Positions 1 to 9,800 of a stretch of DNA of 53,332 nt are shown here, piece after piece. This DNA comes from Paludibacteraceae bacterium (GTDB lineage: Bacteria; Bacteroidota; Bacteroidia; Bacteroidales; Paludibacteraceae). Below the pieces are notes generated by a model. The model was not told the DNA's origin. It made no database searches and saw only the letters and a program-made list of their open reading frames with translations. The translations under genes and the position numbers were made by a program. The first letter of the stretch is position 1; the number at the start of each line of letters is the position of its first letter. The stretch spans positions 1 to 53,332 of the forward strand of contig CAJOFV010000007.1 of NCBI GenBank assembly GCA_905233925.1. Direction: 5' to 3'.

Positions 1-1237
1 CGTCATCCGTTGCTTGAAGGTTCTTGTAGTAGCCGCGCATGACGTTCTCACCACGCACTAACAACTCACCTTCCACCTTGCGCGGATCCGGCGAATCAAC
101 CTTTATTTCCAGGCGGTCGATGCCCTTACCGCACGAGCGGAACGCATACTTCGACCAGTGCTCATAGCATACCAGCGGCGCACACTCCGTCATACCGTAG
201 CCGACCGTGAACGGGAACTTGATTTGCTTCATGCAGCGTTCTACGTCTTCGTTCAGCGCCGCTCCGCCGATAATCAATATCTCCAACTTGCCGCCGAACG
301 CCTGCAACAACTGCTTGTGCACTTTCTTCCGGATGGGGATGTTTACCAACGGCGTGTACCACAGCATCTTCACCAACGGCTTTTGGATGGCAGGGAAGAT
401 TTGTTTCTTGAAAATCTTCTCCACGAGCAGTGGCACTGTCAGAATCATATACGGCTTCACGTCCTTGAACGCTTGCATCAGCAGCGACGGCGTCAGGCTC
501 TTCACAATGAAATACACGTGTGTTCCGCCTGCCAGTTGGTACAGGAACTCGAACATCAGTCCGAACATGTGCGCCATCGGCAGCATCGATACTATCGATT
601 TCGACGGGTCGTTCGGAATCCTGTCCTGGCCGAATATCACATTCGAACTCAGGTTGCGGTGCGTTACCATAACGCCTTTCGGATTACCCGTCGAGCCCGA
701 TGTATAGTTAATCAACGCAAGGTCGTCCATGTTGTCTTTCGGGAATACGACATCGTCCTTGCCGTAGCCGTTCGGATATTTCTCCGCAAACGCTTTGTCT
801 ATCTCCGCGAGGTCGATCTCGTGTTTGCTTTGCAGGATACTGAAATCTGCCAACGCCACGAACGTGTCTATATCCGGCATTTGGCTCAAATCCACGCGGC
901 CGCGAACCCACGGACCTACAAACAGCACCTTCGAATCCGAGTGGTGCACCAGTTCGTAAATGCTCTCGCTCGTATAATCCGGCAACAGGCTGACTGCCAC
1001 CAACTTACGTGCAGCCACGGCAAGATACACAATGCCCCAGTTACTGCAGTTACGCCCGCAGATGCCCACTTTGTCACCGGGTTGCAAACCCAATTTGTCG
1101 AACAGCATGCCCAACCACTCCACTTTTTGTGCCAACTGGCCGTATGTGTAGTTGATTGTTCCTCCGTAATCCGAAACAGCCACGCCGTTCCAGTTAGACT
1201 TGATTGTCTTCTCCAAATAATCGAAATAATGTCTCAT
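1..1237 (-). CDS. AMP-dependent acyl-CoA synthetase (long-chain fatty acid-CoA ligase type), C-terminus outside window
   Basis: Activates a carboxylic acid, probably a long-chain fatty acid, to its acyl-CoA through an acyl-adenylate. The start MRHYFDYLEKTI lies at 1237 and the frame is open to the window edge, so about 412 residues are visible and the C-terminal lid domain is missing. The P-loop-like AMP-binding motif YTSGSTGNPKGV is encoded near 655-700, and VGYGMTECAPLV (the A5 motif) near 180-210. The substrate cannot be read from sequence. A consensus promoter (1309-1340, minus) lies upstream, so the gene probably has its own transcription start, divergent from parE. Family assignment is secure; chain-length preference is inferred from overall similarity only. 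Confidence 0.9.
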   Translation of the reverse strand, partial: MRHYFDYLEKTIKSNWNGVAVSDYGGTINYTYGQLAQKVEWLGMLFDKLGLQPGDKVGICGRNCSNWGIVYLAVAARKLVAVSLLPDYTSESIYELVHHSDSKVLFVGPWVRGRVDLSQMPDIDTFVALADFSILQSKHEIDLAEIDKAFAEKYPNGYGKDDVVFPKDNMDDLALINYTSGSTGNPKGVMVTHRNLSSNVIFGQDRIPNDPSKSIVSMLPMAHMFGLMFEFLYQLAGGTHVYFIVKSLTPSLLMQAFKDVKPYMILTVPLLVEKIFKKQIFPAIQKPLVKMLWYTPLVNIPIRKKVHKQLLQAFGGKLEILIIGGAALNEDVERCMKQIKFPFTVGYGMTECAPLVCYEHWSKYAFRSCGKGIDRLEIKVDSPDPRKVEGELLVRGENVMRGYYKNLQATDD

Positions 1238-1308
1238 ACCTTAAAATATATTATATCTGTTTAATCCTTTTAATCTGCGGAACTATACTCTTTCCGCAAA
1301 AACCGCCG

Positions 1309-1340
1309 CAAAAGTACTTCCTTTTCATCATCCCCTCAAA
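1309..1340 (-). promoter_or_regulatory. Bacteroidota promoter of acyl-CoA synthetase
   Basis: On the minus strand, TTTG (1340-1337), 20 bases, then TACTTTTG (1316-1309). This matches the Bacteroidota -33/-7 consensus exactly and lies about 70 bp before the start codon at 1237. Confidence 0.75.
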
Positions 1341-1440
1341 TAATTGGTCTTTCAACCCCCATTTTGGGACGAAAACCCCGTTTTTGGGGGTGAGATTCAA
1401 AATATAGGGGTGAAATTCATCTCTCGCCGTCTCTTTTCAT

Positions 1441-1472
1441 CTTCAAATTTTCAAATTTTCGAATTTTCAAAT
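1441..1472. repeat. 8-bp tandem repeat, 4 units (TTTCAAAT type)
   Basis: Four units of 8 bp (CTTCAAAT, TTTCAAAT, TTTCGAAT, TTTCAAAT) lie directly upstream of the parE promoter. This belongs to the 7-8-bp period repeat class found in many junctions of the window. Confidence 0.7.
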
Positions 1473-1479
1473 ACTTTTT

Positions 1480-1511
1480 TTTGGTAATTTCAAAAAAATG
1501 TTGTACCTTTG
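1480..1511 (+). promoter_or_regulatory. Bacteroidota promoter of parE
   Basis: TTTG (1480-1483), a 20-base spacer and TACCTTTG (1504-1511). Only 20 bases separate the -7 box from the ATG at 1532, so the mRNA leader is very short and contains TTGGAAT just before the start. This promoter decides the start codon of parE: the longer open frame from a TTG at 1481 would begin inside the promoter. Confidence 0.8.
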
Positions 1512-1531
1512 CGCGCTTTTTTGGAATTATC

Positions 1532-3466
1532 ATGGCAGAAACGAATCCACAAACCCCGCAGTATGACGAGAGTAACATCATTACCCTCACCGGTCTTGAG
1601 CACATACGTCTCCGCCCGGGTATGTACATTGGCAAACTCGGCGACGGCTCGCACTCCGACGACGGCATTTACGTCCTCATCAAAGAAACCATCGACAACT
1701 CCATTGACGAGTTCCGCATGGGCGAGGGCAAAATCATCGATGTCAACGTCGAAAACCGTACTGTTACCGTCCGCGATTACGGGCGCGGCATACCTTTAGG
1801 CAAACTCACCGATGCGGTTTCCGTCATCAACACCGGCGGTAAATATGACAACAAAGCCTTCCATAAATCCGTCGGACTAAACGGTGTCGGCACAAAGGCG
1901 GTAAATGCACTTTCTCTCGATTTCACCGTACAATCCTTCCGCGATGACTGCACGCGCAAAGCCACCTTCCACCAGGGTGAGTTGACCGATGACACCGGCA
2001 TAATCTCCATCTCCGAGTGGATGAAGCTGTCCGGCGAGAAGAACGAGCCCAAACGCGGCACGCTGATTCAGTTCACGCCTGATAATGACAAAAAACTCTT
2101 CGCCGAATATTCCTTCCGCGACGAATACATTGAGACCATGCTCCGCAATTATGCCTACCTCAACACCGGTCTCACCTTAATATATAATGGCAAGAAGTTC
2201 GTCTCCAAAAACGGCCTCTTCGACCTCCTTACCGAGCGCATGACGGCAGAGCCGCTATACCCCATTATCCACATCACCGGCGAGGACATTGAAATTGCCC
2301 TTACCCATACCAACCAGCCCGGCGACGAGTACTATTCCTTCGTGAACGGACAATACACTATCCAGGGCGGAACACATCAGGCGGCATACCGCGAAGCCAT
2401 CGGACGCACCATCAAGGAGTTCTTCAACAAGAACCAGGAACTTGCCGACATCCGAAACGGCGTTGTCGGAGCCATTGCCATCAACGTCGAAGAGCCTGTC
2501 TTCGAGTCCCAGACCAAGGTCAAACTCGGCTCGAAGGACATGGCGCCCAACGGCGATATATCTGTCAACAAGTTCGTCAACGACTTTGTCAAGACCCAGC
2601 TCGATAACTACCTGCACAAGCACCCCGAGATTACGGATGTTATGTTACAGAAGATTCAGGACTCCGAGAAGGAGCGCAAAGCCATTGCCGGCGTCACAAA
2701 AGCTGCCCGCGAACGCGCAAAAAAGAACCTTCTCAACAATCCCAAACTCCGCGATTGCCAGATTCATTACAACGACACCAAGCCGGTGAAATCGGCAAAA
2801 GATGCAGATGATGACCTCCGTCAGGACAGCGCCATTTTCATCACTGAGGGTCTTTCCGCGTCCGGTTCGATTACCAAATCCCGCGACGTACGCACGCAGG
2901 CTGTTTTCTCCCTCCGAGGCAAACCGCTCAACTCCTATGGACTCTCCAAATCCGTTGTCTATGAGAACGAGGAATTCAACTGCCTGCAGTCCGCGCTGAA
3001 CATTGAGGACGGTTTGGATGAACTTCGCTACAATAAAGTTATCATCGCCACCGATGCCGATGTGGACGGCATGCACATCCGTCTGCTCATGCTCACGTTC
3101 TTCCTGCAGTTCTTCCCCGAACTCGTCAAGAAAGGGCATGTCTATATCCTACAGACACCGCTTTTCCGCGTCAAGAACAAGCAGGAAGTCCGTTACTGCT
3201 ACTCCGACGAGGAGCGCCTGCAAGCCATTGCCGACCTCAAGAATCCCGAAATAACCCGATTCAAAGGTCTCGGTGAAATCAGCCCTGATGAGTTCAAAGG
3301 CTTTATTGGCAAAGAGATTCGTTTGGATCAGGTCACTCTCCGCAAGGAAGATGCCGTCAATGACCTCCTCGCCTATTACATGGGCAAGAACACCTCCGAG
3401 CGCCAGAACTTCATCATCAACAACCTGGTCATCGAAGAGGACAAAGTCGGAGAAGATTTTAACTAA
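1532..3466 (+). CDS. parE: DNA topoisomerase IV subunit B (type IIA topoisomerase ATPase subunit)
   Basis: ATPase subunit of topoisomerase IV, which decatenates daughter chromosomes together with ParC (not in the window). 644 residues, a normal length. GHKL ATPase motifs appear in order: [17 protein letters not shown] and the ATP-lid sequence [13 protein letters not shown]. The TOPRIM acidic residues appear as EGLSASGSI and [12 protein letters not shown], followed by the C-terminal [18 protein letters not shown] region. The start at 1532 is chosen because the promoter -7 box ends at 1511. GyrB is the main alternative because the two are close paralogues. ParE is preferred from the length and the bacteroidete-style N-terminus ([18 protein letters not shown]). 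Confidence 0.88.
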   Translation: MAETNPQTPQYDESNIITLTGLEHIRLRPGMYIGKLGDGSHSDDGIYVLIKETIDNSIDEFRMGEGKIIDVNVENRTVTVRDYGRGIPLGKLTDAVSVINTGGKYDNKAFHKSVGLNGVGTKAVNALSLDFTVQSFRDDCTRKATFHQGELTDDTGIISISEWMKLSGEKNEPKRGTLIQFTPDNDKKLFAEYSFRDEYIETMLRNYAYLNTGLTLIYNGKKFVSKNGLFDLLTERMTAEPLYPIIHITGEDIEIALTHTNQPGDEYYSFVNGQYTIQGGTHQAAYREAIGRTIKEFFNKNQELADIRNGVVGAIAINVEEPVFESQTKVKLGSKDMAPNGDISVNKFVNDFVKTQLDNYLHKHPEITDVMLQKIQDSEKERKAIAGVTKAARERAKKNLLNNPKLRDCQIHYNDTKPVKSAKDADDDLRQDSAIFITEGLSASGSITKSRDVRTQAVFSLRGKPLNSYGLSKSVVYENEEFNCLQSALNIEDGLDELRYNKVIIATDADVDGMHIRLLMLTFFLQFFPELVKKGHVYILQTPLFRVKNKQEVRYCYSDEERLQAIADLKNPEITRFKGLGEISPDEFKGFIGKEIRLDQVTLRKEDAVNDLLAYYMGKNTSERQNFIINNLVIEEDKVGEDFN

Positions 3467-3482
3467 ACAATAACGAGCCTCC

Positions 3483-3515
3483 ATCGGGTGCTCATCGGGT
3501 GCTCATCGGGTGCTC
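3483..3515. repeat. 11-bp tandem repeat, 3 exact units (ATCGGGTGCTC)
   Basis: Three identical 11-bp units in the parE 3' region. Same period as the repeats at 15811, 17110, 31591 and 49218, although the unit sequence differs. Confidence 0.85.
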
Positions 3516-3548
3516 AAGCCGCCAAAAGGCTCCCATAAAGCCCCTACA

Positions 3549-3577
3549 CATTAAACTTTAAACTTTAAACTTTCAAC
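3549..3577. repeat. 7-bp tandem repeat (TTAAACT/TTCAAC type)
   Basis: Units of the form TTAAACTT repeat with period 7 just before the GTG start at 3588. The same units recur at 15865-15890, 16000-16030 and 17143-17185. Confidence 0.7.
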
Positions 3578-3587
3578 ACTACAACTC

Positions 3588-4010
3588 GTGCTCGAACTTT
3601 TTCTCTTCATAGCCCTCGGTCTCTTGATTCTCGTTCTCTTTGAACTCCGCGCCCGCAAGCAGAGGAAAAACGAAGAATCTTCAAATCTTCCAATCTCCGA
3701 ATCTTCAAATTCCTCGGCTCCCGCCGGGGAGTGCTGCGGTCAGCACCTCGTCTGCGAGCGTGAAACCCTGCTCCAGACCAATGCGCAAATCGAATACTTC
3801 GATGACGAAGAACTGGATGCGCTTGCCGGCATTGCTCCCGAGAACTACACAAAACAACAGCACGAAGACCTTCGTGCCGTTTTCAATACCCTTTTGGAGA
3901 AGGATGTTCCTGCCTGGTGTCGTTCCTTGCAGCTCCGCAATATTCAGCTTCCTTCCGACATCCGTGAAGAAGCCCTCCTCATCTGCCGCGAACGTCGCCA
4001 GAAGAAATAG
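3588..4010 (+). CDS. conserved Bacteroidales membrane-anchored protein of unknown function
   Basis: 140 residues with a GTG start. An N-terminal hydrophobic anchor (residues 2-18, LELFLFIALGLLILVLF) is followed by a low-complexity Ser/Asn linker, then a soluble acidic domain beginning GECCGQHLVCERETLL and containing IEYFDDEELDALAG and a C-terminal LQLRNIQLPSDIREEALLICRERR. I recall proteins of this pattern (CCGQH-VCE, YDDEELD) as conserved Bacteroidales hypotheticals; no function is known to me. The linker is encoded by five 8-bp repeat units (3677-3716), apparently a repeat expansion inside the gene. Its last 67 bases overlap the 3' end of the convergent CPBP gene. It follows parE by 121 bp with no visible promoter, so cotranscription is possible. 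Confidence 0.7.
   Translation: MLELFLFIALGLLILVLFELRARKQRKNEESSNLPISESSNSSAPAGECCGQHLVCERETLLQTNAQIEYFDDEELDALAGIAPENYTKQQHEDLRAVFNTLLEKDVPAWCRSLQLRNIQLPSDIREEALLICRERRQKK
3677..3716. repeat. 8-bp tandem repeat inside a coding sequence (5 units, ATCTTCAA type)
   Basis: Five 8-bp units (ATCTTCAA, ATCTTCCA, ATCTCCGA, ATCTTCAA, ATTCCTCG) encode the Ser/Asn-rich linker of the 140-aa protein. They closely resemble the intergenic repeat at 1441-1472. Confidence 0.75.
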
Positions 4011-4885
4011 ATTCCTATTCCTACAAGCACGATGCTGACAGCGCCGACCCAGGCTGTGTCGCCTGTTCCGAACGTTTCTATGGTCTCGGGATTGATACCC
4101 GTGCGGTATATGCACCAATACGCTACCACCGTCACGCAATTGTTCGTGAAATGCATCACTATAGGCACCCACAGACTGCCCGTCCACAGAAGCGCATAGC
4201 CGAACAACGCGCCGAGCAGCATCCGCGGCACAAACCCGTAGAACTGCATGTGTATCGCCGAGAACAATATTGCCGTCACCCACACGGCTACATGTGCCCG
4301 CTTCCCGCTAAACGTTAAACGTTCAACGTTAAACAATCCCATAACCACTCCCCGGAACGTCAACTCTTCCGCGCAAGCCGGCAGCAATGCCATCAGCCCG
4401 ATATTTACAACCAACACTCCGATGCTCGTTCCTGCCAGGAACCGTTCCGTCAGAGCCATCGCCGCGTTCTCCTGTGCCTTCATCCATGCCTCTATGCCGG
4501 CCATGCACTCCGGCAGCACCATCCGGCTGTTCCAGTCCGCCAACAGGTTAATCCCCGGCATCGCCACTATCATCAGCACGATGGCAGCACCGTATAGGAA
4601 CGGTGATGTTTGATGTTTGATGTTTGATGTTTGATGTGAGGCGAGATGCAGCCATTGTAGGGGATTCTCGCTCCACAACCACGCGCAAATAAACGGCGGT
4701 AGCAGGAACGTCCCGATTGTCTGCATAAACTGAAACCACTTCAGCGCTTCGGTCGAAGCATGATTGCACGGAATAATCAGCCATACCCCCATAGCAACGA
4801 GGGTCAGAACCGCCATTATCCCTAACCATTGTATCACTTTCACCCACCCGGGGGATTTCTGATATTTGCCTTTATAAAGTGCCAT
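3944..4885 (-). CDS. CPBP-family intramembrane metalloprotease (Abi/CAAX-like)
   Basis: 313-residue multi-pass inner-membrane protein of the CPBP/Abi family, whose members cleave within the membrane (prenyl-protein endopeptidase-like) or act in bacteriocin immunity. The motifs are present: EELTFRG (motif 1, catalytic Glu pair and Arg), FSAIHMQF (motif 2, His) and HFTNN (motif 3, His/Asn). About eight hydrophobic segments are visible. Two stretches look inserted: SHQTSNIKHQTS, encoded by five 7-bp units at 4604-4638, and NVERLTF, encoded by four 7-bp units at 4309-4336. Both lie in loops. Convergent with the 140-aa gene, and 3 bp downstream of the phosphatase stop. The substrate is unknown. 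Confidence 0.85.
   Translation of the reverse strand: MALYKGKYQKSPGWVKVIQWLGIMAVLTLVAMGVWLIIPCNHASTEALKWFQFMQTIGTFLLPPFICAWLWSENPLQWLHLASHQTSNIKHQTSPFLYGAAIVLMIVAMPGINLLADWNSRMVLPECMAGIEAWMKAQENAAMALTERFLAGTSIGVLVVNIGLMALLPACAEELTFRGVVMGLFNVERLTFSGKRAHVAVWVTAILFSAIHMQFYGFVPRMLLGALFGYALLWTGSLWVPIVMHFTNNCVTVVAYWCIYRTGINPETIETFGTGDTAWVGAVSIVLVGIGIYFFWRRSRQMRRASSRMSEGS
4309..4336. repeat. 7-bp tandem repeat inside CPBP gene (4 units, TAAACGT type)
   Basis: Units TAAACGT, TAAACGT, TCAACGT, TAAACAA in frame inside the protease gene, immediately after the motif-1 helix. Confidence 0.75.
4604..4638. repeat. 7-bp tandem repeat inside CPBP gene (5 units, TGATGTT)
   Basis: Four exact TGATGTT units plus TGATGTG. 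Translated on the minus strand they give a 7-residue periodic insert in a loop. Confidence 0.85.
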
Positions 4886-4888
4886 TTG

Positions 4889-6676
4889 TCAATTCAATTT
4901 CTGCCCTTGAGCATTATACAGATTGCTTTCCTGTCGGATATATAATAACCCGTCCCGTATTATCTTCGTCCATTCGCCCTTTTGCCCATTCGTCCATTCG
5001 CCATTAGCGGTCGCTGTACCGTTCAGTTTAGCTTTCAGGGCTTCTATCTGCGCTTCTGTCACCCATCCGCCGTCCACAAAATGTTTACATACTGCCGCAT
5101 TGAATGATGCATCCGTCGCAGGGTCAACACCGCATAACCGTTTCAGACTATAGCGGATACAATTACGGTGGCGGTACTCGTTCACTTTCAAATTACTTGT
5201 CGCCTCATAGTCCGCAGCAATTTGTTCCCACGAAGCCCCGCATAGTGCAGCGACGGTTGCGCAAAATGCTCCTGTCCGATCCGACCCCAACGCACAGTGT
5301 ATCTGATACGGCGCAGGATGAGCTTCGTCCAAGATGAACGTCACCACTTCCTGTATCCACTCCGCAAAGCGCGCACTCCCGCTATCAAAGATAGCCGTGC
5401 TGTACGATGGTGTATGACCGTTGGCGGTGCCCACATACAGCACACGGTTATTGGATATAAGCGTCTTGTAGTAATCGGGAATAGTAACCGTATACGTCTT
5501 CCCGCCACACGTGTACGGATTCCCCGCATGACCGGTCATATCGCCCGAAAGCGCGATATCACACTGAATACCCGCCGCTGTTGCCAAATTGGCGACCCAG
5601 TATAACCGCCTTTCCTCCGTCTCATATTCCGCACGTGACGGGTCAAAGGGATGGTAACTGCGGTAGAGTTGTGTTGTTGCGGGCACGAGACGCCAGTTCG
5701 CTATTCGCGCCTGCTCGGATGGCTGGGTCAGGTCGAAGTTTGCCAATTTATCCACCTGTTGCGCCTGCACACTGCGGCTATGTATCTCGTCAAGGTTATC
5801 CCCCGGCAGGGCAACAATCATGTTTACGCCGTTATTGTCAAACAGCAGGCGGCTGTCAACGCCCGACCATGTGGAGTGTGCGCGGTCTGTGTAACCATCA
5901 TTCTCCGCATAGTTCTCGCCGTACTTGAAAATATTAAACAGAAACTCCGGCTGCCCGCTGTTGCCCACATACTCTAACACAGACATCGGCATTGTGCGGT
6001 AGAAGCAGCCGTCATCCGAGAATCCGTTGAGACGAAACGCCTCGTTGGTTTGGTCCCAGGCACTCACAGAACCATATACATACACCCGCGATACGGCAGA
6101 GCGGGACGTGTTGAACCGGCCTCCCGAAGTGGAGAATATAAACGTGATGGTCTGATTGGCTGCATCAAGCTTGTAACAGGCGTTCTTTTCCGCATCAGTA
6201 AAGGAGACACCTTTATACCCCTCTCCCAAGTATTTCAGCGACAGCGTATTACCGCTTGCCGTGAACGAGAATCCCTGTCCGGCACTTGCTTTCAAGCCGG
6301 AAGTATAAACGGCATAGTGATTGGCATTACTGAGATTTTCCTTTCCCCACGTGCCTTTGCGCCACACGCTTCCGCCGGTTATAACCGCCATATATTCGGC
6401 ATCGCTCCAGCCGGAAGAAGGTAGCGCGGTGTACCACTTGCTAATCACACCGTTGGTGGTAGTTGCGTCTGGCGCGGGGCTCATCTCATAAACAGAGGCA
6501 TAACTGCTGCCGCCGTTAGCTGTTCCTTTGCCAATAATAAGCATGAAACTGTTGTCCTGCCATTGGGTTTCTGTATTCTCAAAATACATATACCCGCCAC
6601 TAAAACTCCATTCCGCCGCAGCGGCAAACGCCCAGGCCGTCAATCCGAATAATACGGTTCCTATTCTCCGTTTCAT
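4889..6676 (-). CDS. secreted tyrosine/dual-specificity phosphatase with N-terminal beta-rich region
   Basis: 595 residues. The start at MKRRIGTVLFGLTAWAFAAAA is chosen because it gives a clean signal peptide and lies 40 bp after the promoter -7 box; the open frame continues 44 codons further upstream through that promoter. The C-terminal half (about residues 330-520) carries the PTP loop HCALGSDRTGA (H-C-x5-R-T) and an upstream LYRSYHPFD segment, as in the Y_phosphatase3 family. The first 280 residues resemble beta-sandwich segments of the giant proteins (YVYGSVSAWDQ...). It ends GLLYIRQESNLYNAQGQKLN, the same kind of C-terminal tail as giants A and B. Predicted location is periplasm or surface. 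The substrate is unknown; phosphotyrosine or phosphoinositide hydrolysis would be a guess. Confidence 0.8.
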   Translation of the reverse strand: MKRRIGTVLFGLTAWAFAAAAEWSFSGGYMYFENTETQWQDNSFMLIIGKGTANGGSSYASVYEMSPAPDATTTNGVISKWYTALPSSGWSDAEYMAVITGGSVWRKGTWGKENLSNANHYAVYTSGLKASAGQGFSFTASGNTLSLKYLGEGYKGVSFTDAEKNACYKLDAANQTITFIFSTSGGRFNTSRSAVSRVYVYGSVSAWDQTNEAFRLNGFSDDGCFYRTMPMSVLEYVGNSGQPEFLFNIFKYGENYAENDGYTDRAHSTWSGVDSRLLFDNNGVNMIVALPGDNLDEIHSRSVQAQQVDKLANFDLTQPSEQARIANWRLVPATTQLYRSYHPFDPSRAEYETEERRLYWVANLATAAGIQCDIALSGDMTGHAGNPYTCGGKTYTVTIPDYYKTLISNNRVLYVGTANGHTPSYSTAIFDSGSARFAEWIQEVVTFILDEAHPAPYQIHCALGSDRTGAFCATVAALCGASWEQIAADYEATSNLKVNEYRHRNCIRYSLKRLCGVDPATDASFNAAVCKHFVDGGWVTEAQIEALKAKLNGTATANGEWTNGQKGEWTKIIRDGLLYIRQESNLYNAQGQKLN

Positions 6677-6715
6677 ATTAGCGTGGTTTATACTATTGCT
6701 CTTCTTTTCCGCCCG

Positions 6716-6747
6716 CAAAAGTACTGCTTTTTTCTGATATGCACAAA
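6716..6747 (-). promoter_or_regulatory. Bacteroidota promoter of the secreted phosphatase
   Basis: Minus strand TTTG (6747-6744), 20 bases, TACTTTTG (6723-6716). The -33 box touches the terminator stem of giant gene A. Confidence 0.8.
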
Positions 6748-6773
6748 AAAAGTGCGATTTTCTCGCACTTTTT
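6747..6773 (-). terminator. intrinsic terminator of giant gene A
   Basis: Inverted repeat AAAAAGTGCGA (6747-6757) / TCGCACTTTTT (6763-6773) with a 5-base loop, 47 bp after the stop of giant gene A, with a T-tract on the minus-strand exit side. Confidence 0.8.
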
Positions 6774-6819
6774 CTGTATTCACAGGCTCCAAACCGGTAA
6801 CCTGTCACCGAGAATCGGA

Positions 6820-9800
6820 TTACTCCACTTTCCGGCCGTTCGCGTCATAAACGTCATTGCCGCGGATGATATACATCAGGCCGTTGACGAATACTTTGCG
6901 CGGAGCGGTCTCGCTGCCTTCGCCGCCGATGATATCAATCGACGTGGTGGCATTACGCGGATCAATCTCCAACGCGAAGCGTCCTTCATACGTACCGGCT
7001 TCAAGTGTTACGGTGTAATCGGTCATCGCGAGGTTGGTATGCGTGTTGGCAACATTGTCTATCAGCGTCACGCTCATACCCTCCGTGCCTTCCGGCATCG
7101 TGAACGTATATTCGCCCGCTGCGCCGATGGTCACGCCTACAGGAACAACCGTCGCTTTGTCGGTCTCCAACGGCAGACAGTTACCCGCAGCCTCTACGTT
7201 CTCGCCGATGATGGTATAGAGGTTCGTTGCTTGCGAGAACGCACCATACATCATCTTGCACAGGTCGTAGTTGAAGTCGAAGTCTTTCGTTACCTCGTCA
7301 TTGTCGCGCAGACTGATGTACGTATGGTCTTTCTCCTCGCCATCCTGCTGCAATGCCAGACGGAACTCATAAACGCTCTTGTAATCCGCATTTCTACGTG
7401 CTGCTACAGCCGCCGGAGTGGTATTAACACTTACCCAATAAATGCTCGTGCCCGAGTATTGTACCATATAACTGTACATCGGTTTGAAGGTCATGGACGA
7501 ACTGCTCATGATTTGCATCGTATTGTCATCCGCCTGCCAGGTATATACGTACGGAACAGAAGTCGTCCAAGCAGCAGGATTTTCCGGTGCTGTCGGTGCA
7601 GTACCTGTCCAGCTTGAACCGGCTTCATGATTTGCATTTGCATAACTCGGCACACCAAGCACATGCCAGTAGCTATCCTTGATACGGCGGTCTCCATCCG
7701 TGCCATACGTACGATTGATGGCACACTTGTAACCGGTTTGATCAATGTTCACCGTCTTGCTGGTAGCTTGAATATTCTCAACCGTTGCCGTGGACGGGAA
7801 GTACAGATATACATTCTCTACACCATAGTTCCAAACCGGCGAATTCAGACCCAATTCGTCCAAATCCAATGCCAGTACATAACCTTGGTTGGCTTCAAGT
7901 GTATATGTTCCCATCATACTCTTGGTCACGAACTTCCAGTTGGTCGGACTGTCTTTCCAGTAGCCCTTCTCGGCACGTCCCTTACCGTCGTAGTACTCGA
8001 TAATCCAGTGCTTGCCGTATGTACCGAAACCGAATACCTCGCTCAACTTCACATCAAACGGGAAGGAAATGAAGAACAAGTCACGTTCCCATTGGCTCAA
8101 AACAGTATTCTCATGAGTACTTTCATCCTTGTTGTTCAAAATCCACTTATTGAACTTCATGGCACCATAAACCGTCTTCACTTCGGTCAGTTTGCTGCCT
8201 TCACCGGAGAAGGTTATCTGCTGTGCATCAAGTTGATGCTTGCGGATAATCATCACGTCTGCATCTACTTCAAACGCGGTTGTTACATCTCCGTCAGGTA
8301 ACCACGCGCATACAAGACGGTTGGTCTTGAAGTCATAAACTACACGTACTTTGTACTTATCATCTCCTGTACCGCCAATTAACTGGTAGGTATTTTCATC
8401 CGAACGGTCTCCCTCTTTACCATAGAAGTATTGCACATTCTTATCAAACTTGGCGGTCAGTTTAATACGCTCTAACGGATTCGCCTGAACGGTCGCCTCA
8501 TATATCCAGTTCTGGTCATCGATAAAGTTCATCTCGTAGTCATTCAGACCACTCACTTTACCGCCTCCCGCTGTTGTCAAGGCCTGGCCGCTTTCATTAT
8601 ACAAATGCTCATCACCTTCCAATACAAGGAATCTGTCGCTTACATTGGACGAGCCGCTGATATATGCACGTCTGATTTGGTTGGTATCGTAGTACCACAT
8701 GAAGCGGATATTGGCTTCCTTCTCTATCCATTCTTTTGCATAGGTATCATCTACCAACGTATCCGAGATACACAGGCTGTAGTCATTGGCTACCACAAAC
8801 TTGATGTTCGAGCCTGCATTGACGTGACGCATGAAGTAGTGCGAGAACGGACCACCTTCTCCGCCATGACTGAGTGAATATTCCGAATATGTCATCGTAT
8901 TGGCACCGGACGTCTTGTAGTTCGTCCAACCACCATCCGAAGCATCCGTACGAACATAGAAGTTGCCTGTATAACTGCCGGCAAAAGCTACTGTCGCATT
9001 GCCTCCTGCATCTTGGGTCACCTTGTAGTTATAAATACCTTTCGCCGAGACACCTAACGTAACATCCGTTCCAGGATTCTCCCAAACAGGCTTACCACTG
9101 CCGTCAATAGAGGTACACGTCTGCAATTTGATAGACGGAGAAGAACCGTATGCCACGTAGAACGAAACTGTATCTACCGCATTCGCTTTCTTCTTAATGA
9201 TACGCGAGGGGTGACTCCAGTTGGCATCATGTGCACCATTGGACCATGTAGCATTGTCTTTATATACCAGACGATAATCACCTGTAGATACCGGATATTC
9301 CACATTCACAACCGGACGACCGGTACCGAAGGAAACGGTAAACTCATAATCGCCGACTGCTTCTGTCTTAAGTCCGCAACGTGTACCATTCTCACTTGCC
9401 CCGTCAGTAGTGAAATGCCACGGCAACGTATTCGTATTGGATTGGATTGTACCATAGTTGGTGTACCACAAATCATTCGTAATCTTGGCATATTCTTTAT
9501 GCAGCATAAAGCCATAAGTGTAGTTACTTGACGGGAAATATACCTTCGCCTTGAACTCAAAGCCACCGGCCACTTCCGCCGTCAGCAGTACGGGCGTACC
9601 GCCAACTGCACTACCGCCCGAGCCGGAAACAAACGTATTGGCATAAATCTTATACCCCGGGTCAGTAGAGTTATACTTCATCCAGCAACCGGTGCGATAG
9701 TACGTACCACCGTTACGGGGCTCACTATCGCCATTGTAAGGAATGAACATGGTAGCCTTCGGGTCAAAGTCACCGCGTCCGAGGAACTCGCCGCTATCAA

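Noticed and set aside
158..1264. Long plus-strand open frame (368 codons) opposite the acyl-CoA synthetase
   Set aside because: It is the antisense shadow of the synthetase gene, with Arg/His-rich composition and no protein motifs. The minus-strand frame has all family signatures.
1481..1531. Upstream TTG start of parE giving 17 extra residues
   Set aside because: It would lie inside the promoter and upstream of the transcription start; the ATG at 1532 fits the family N-terminus.
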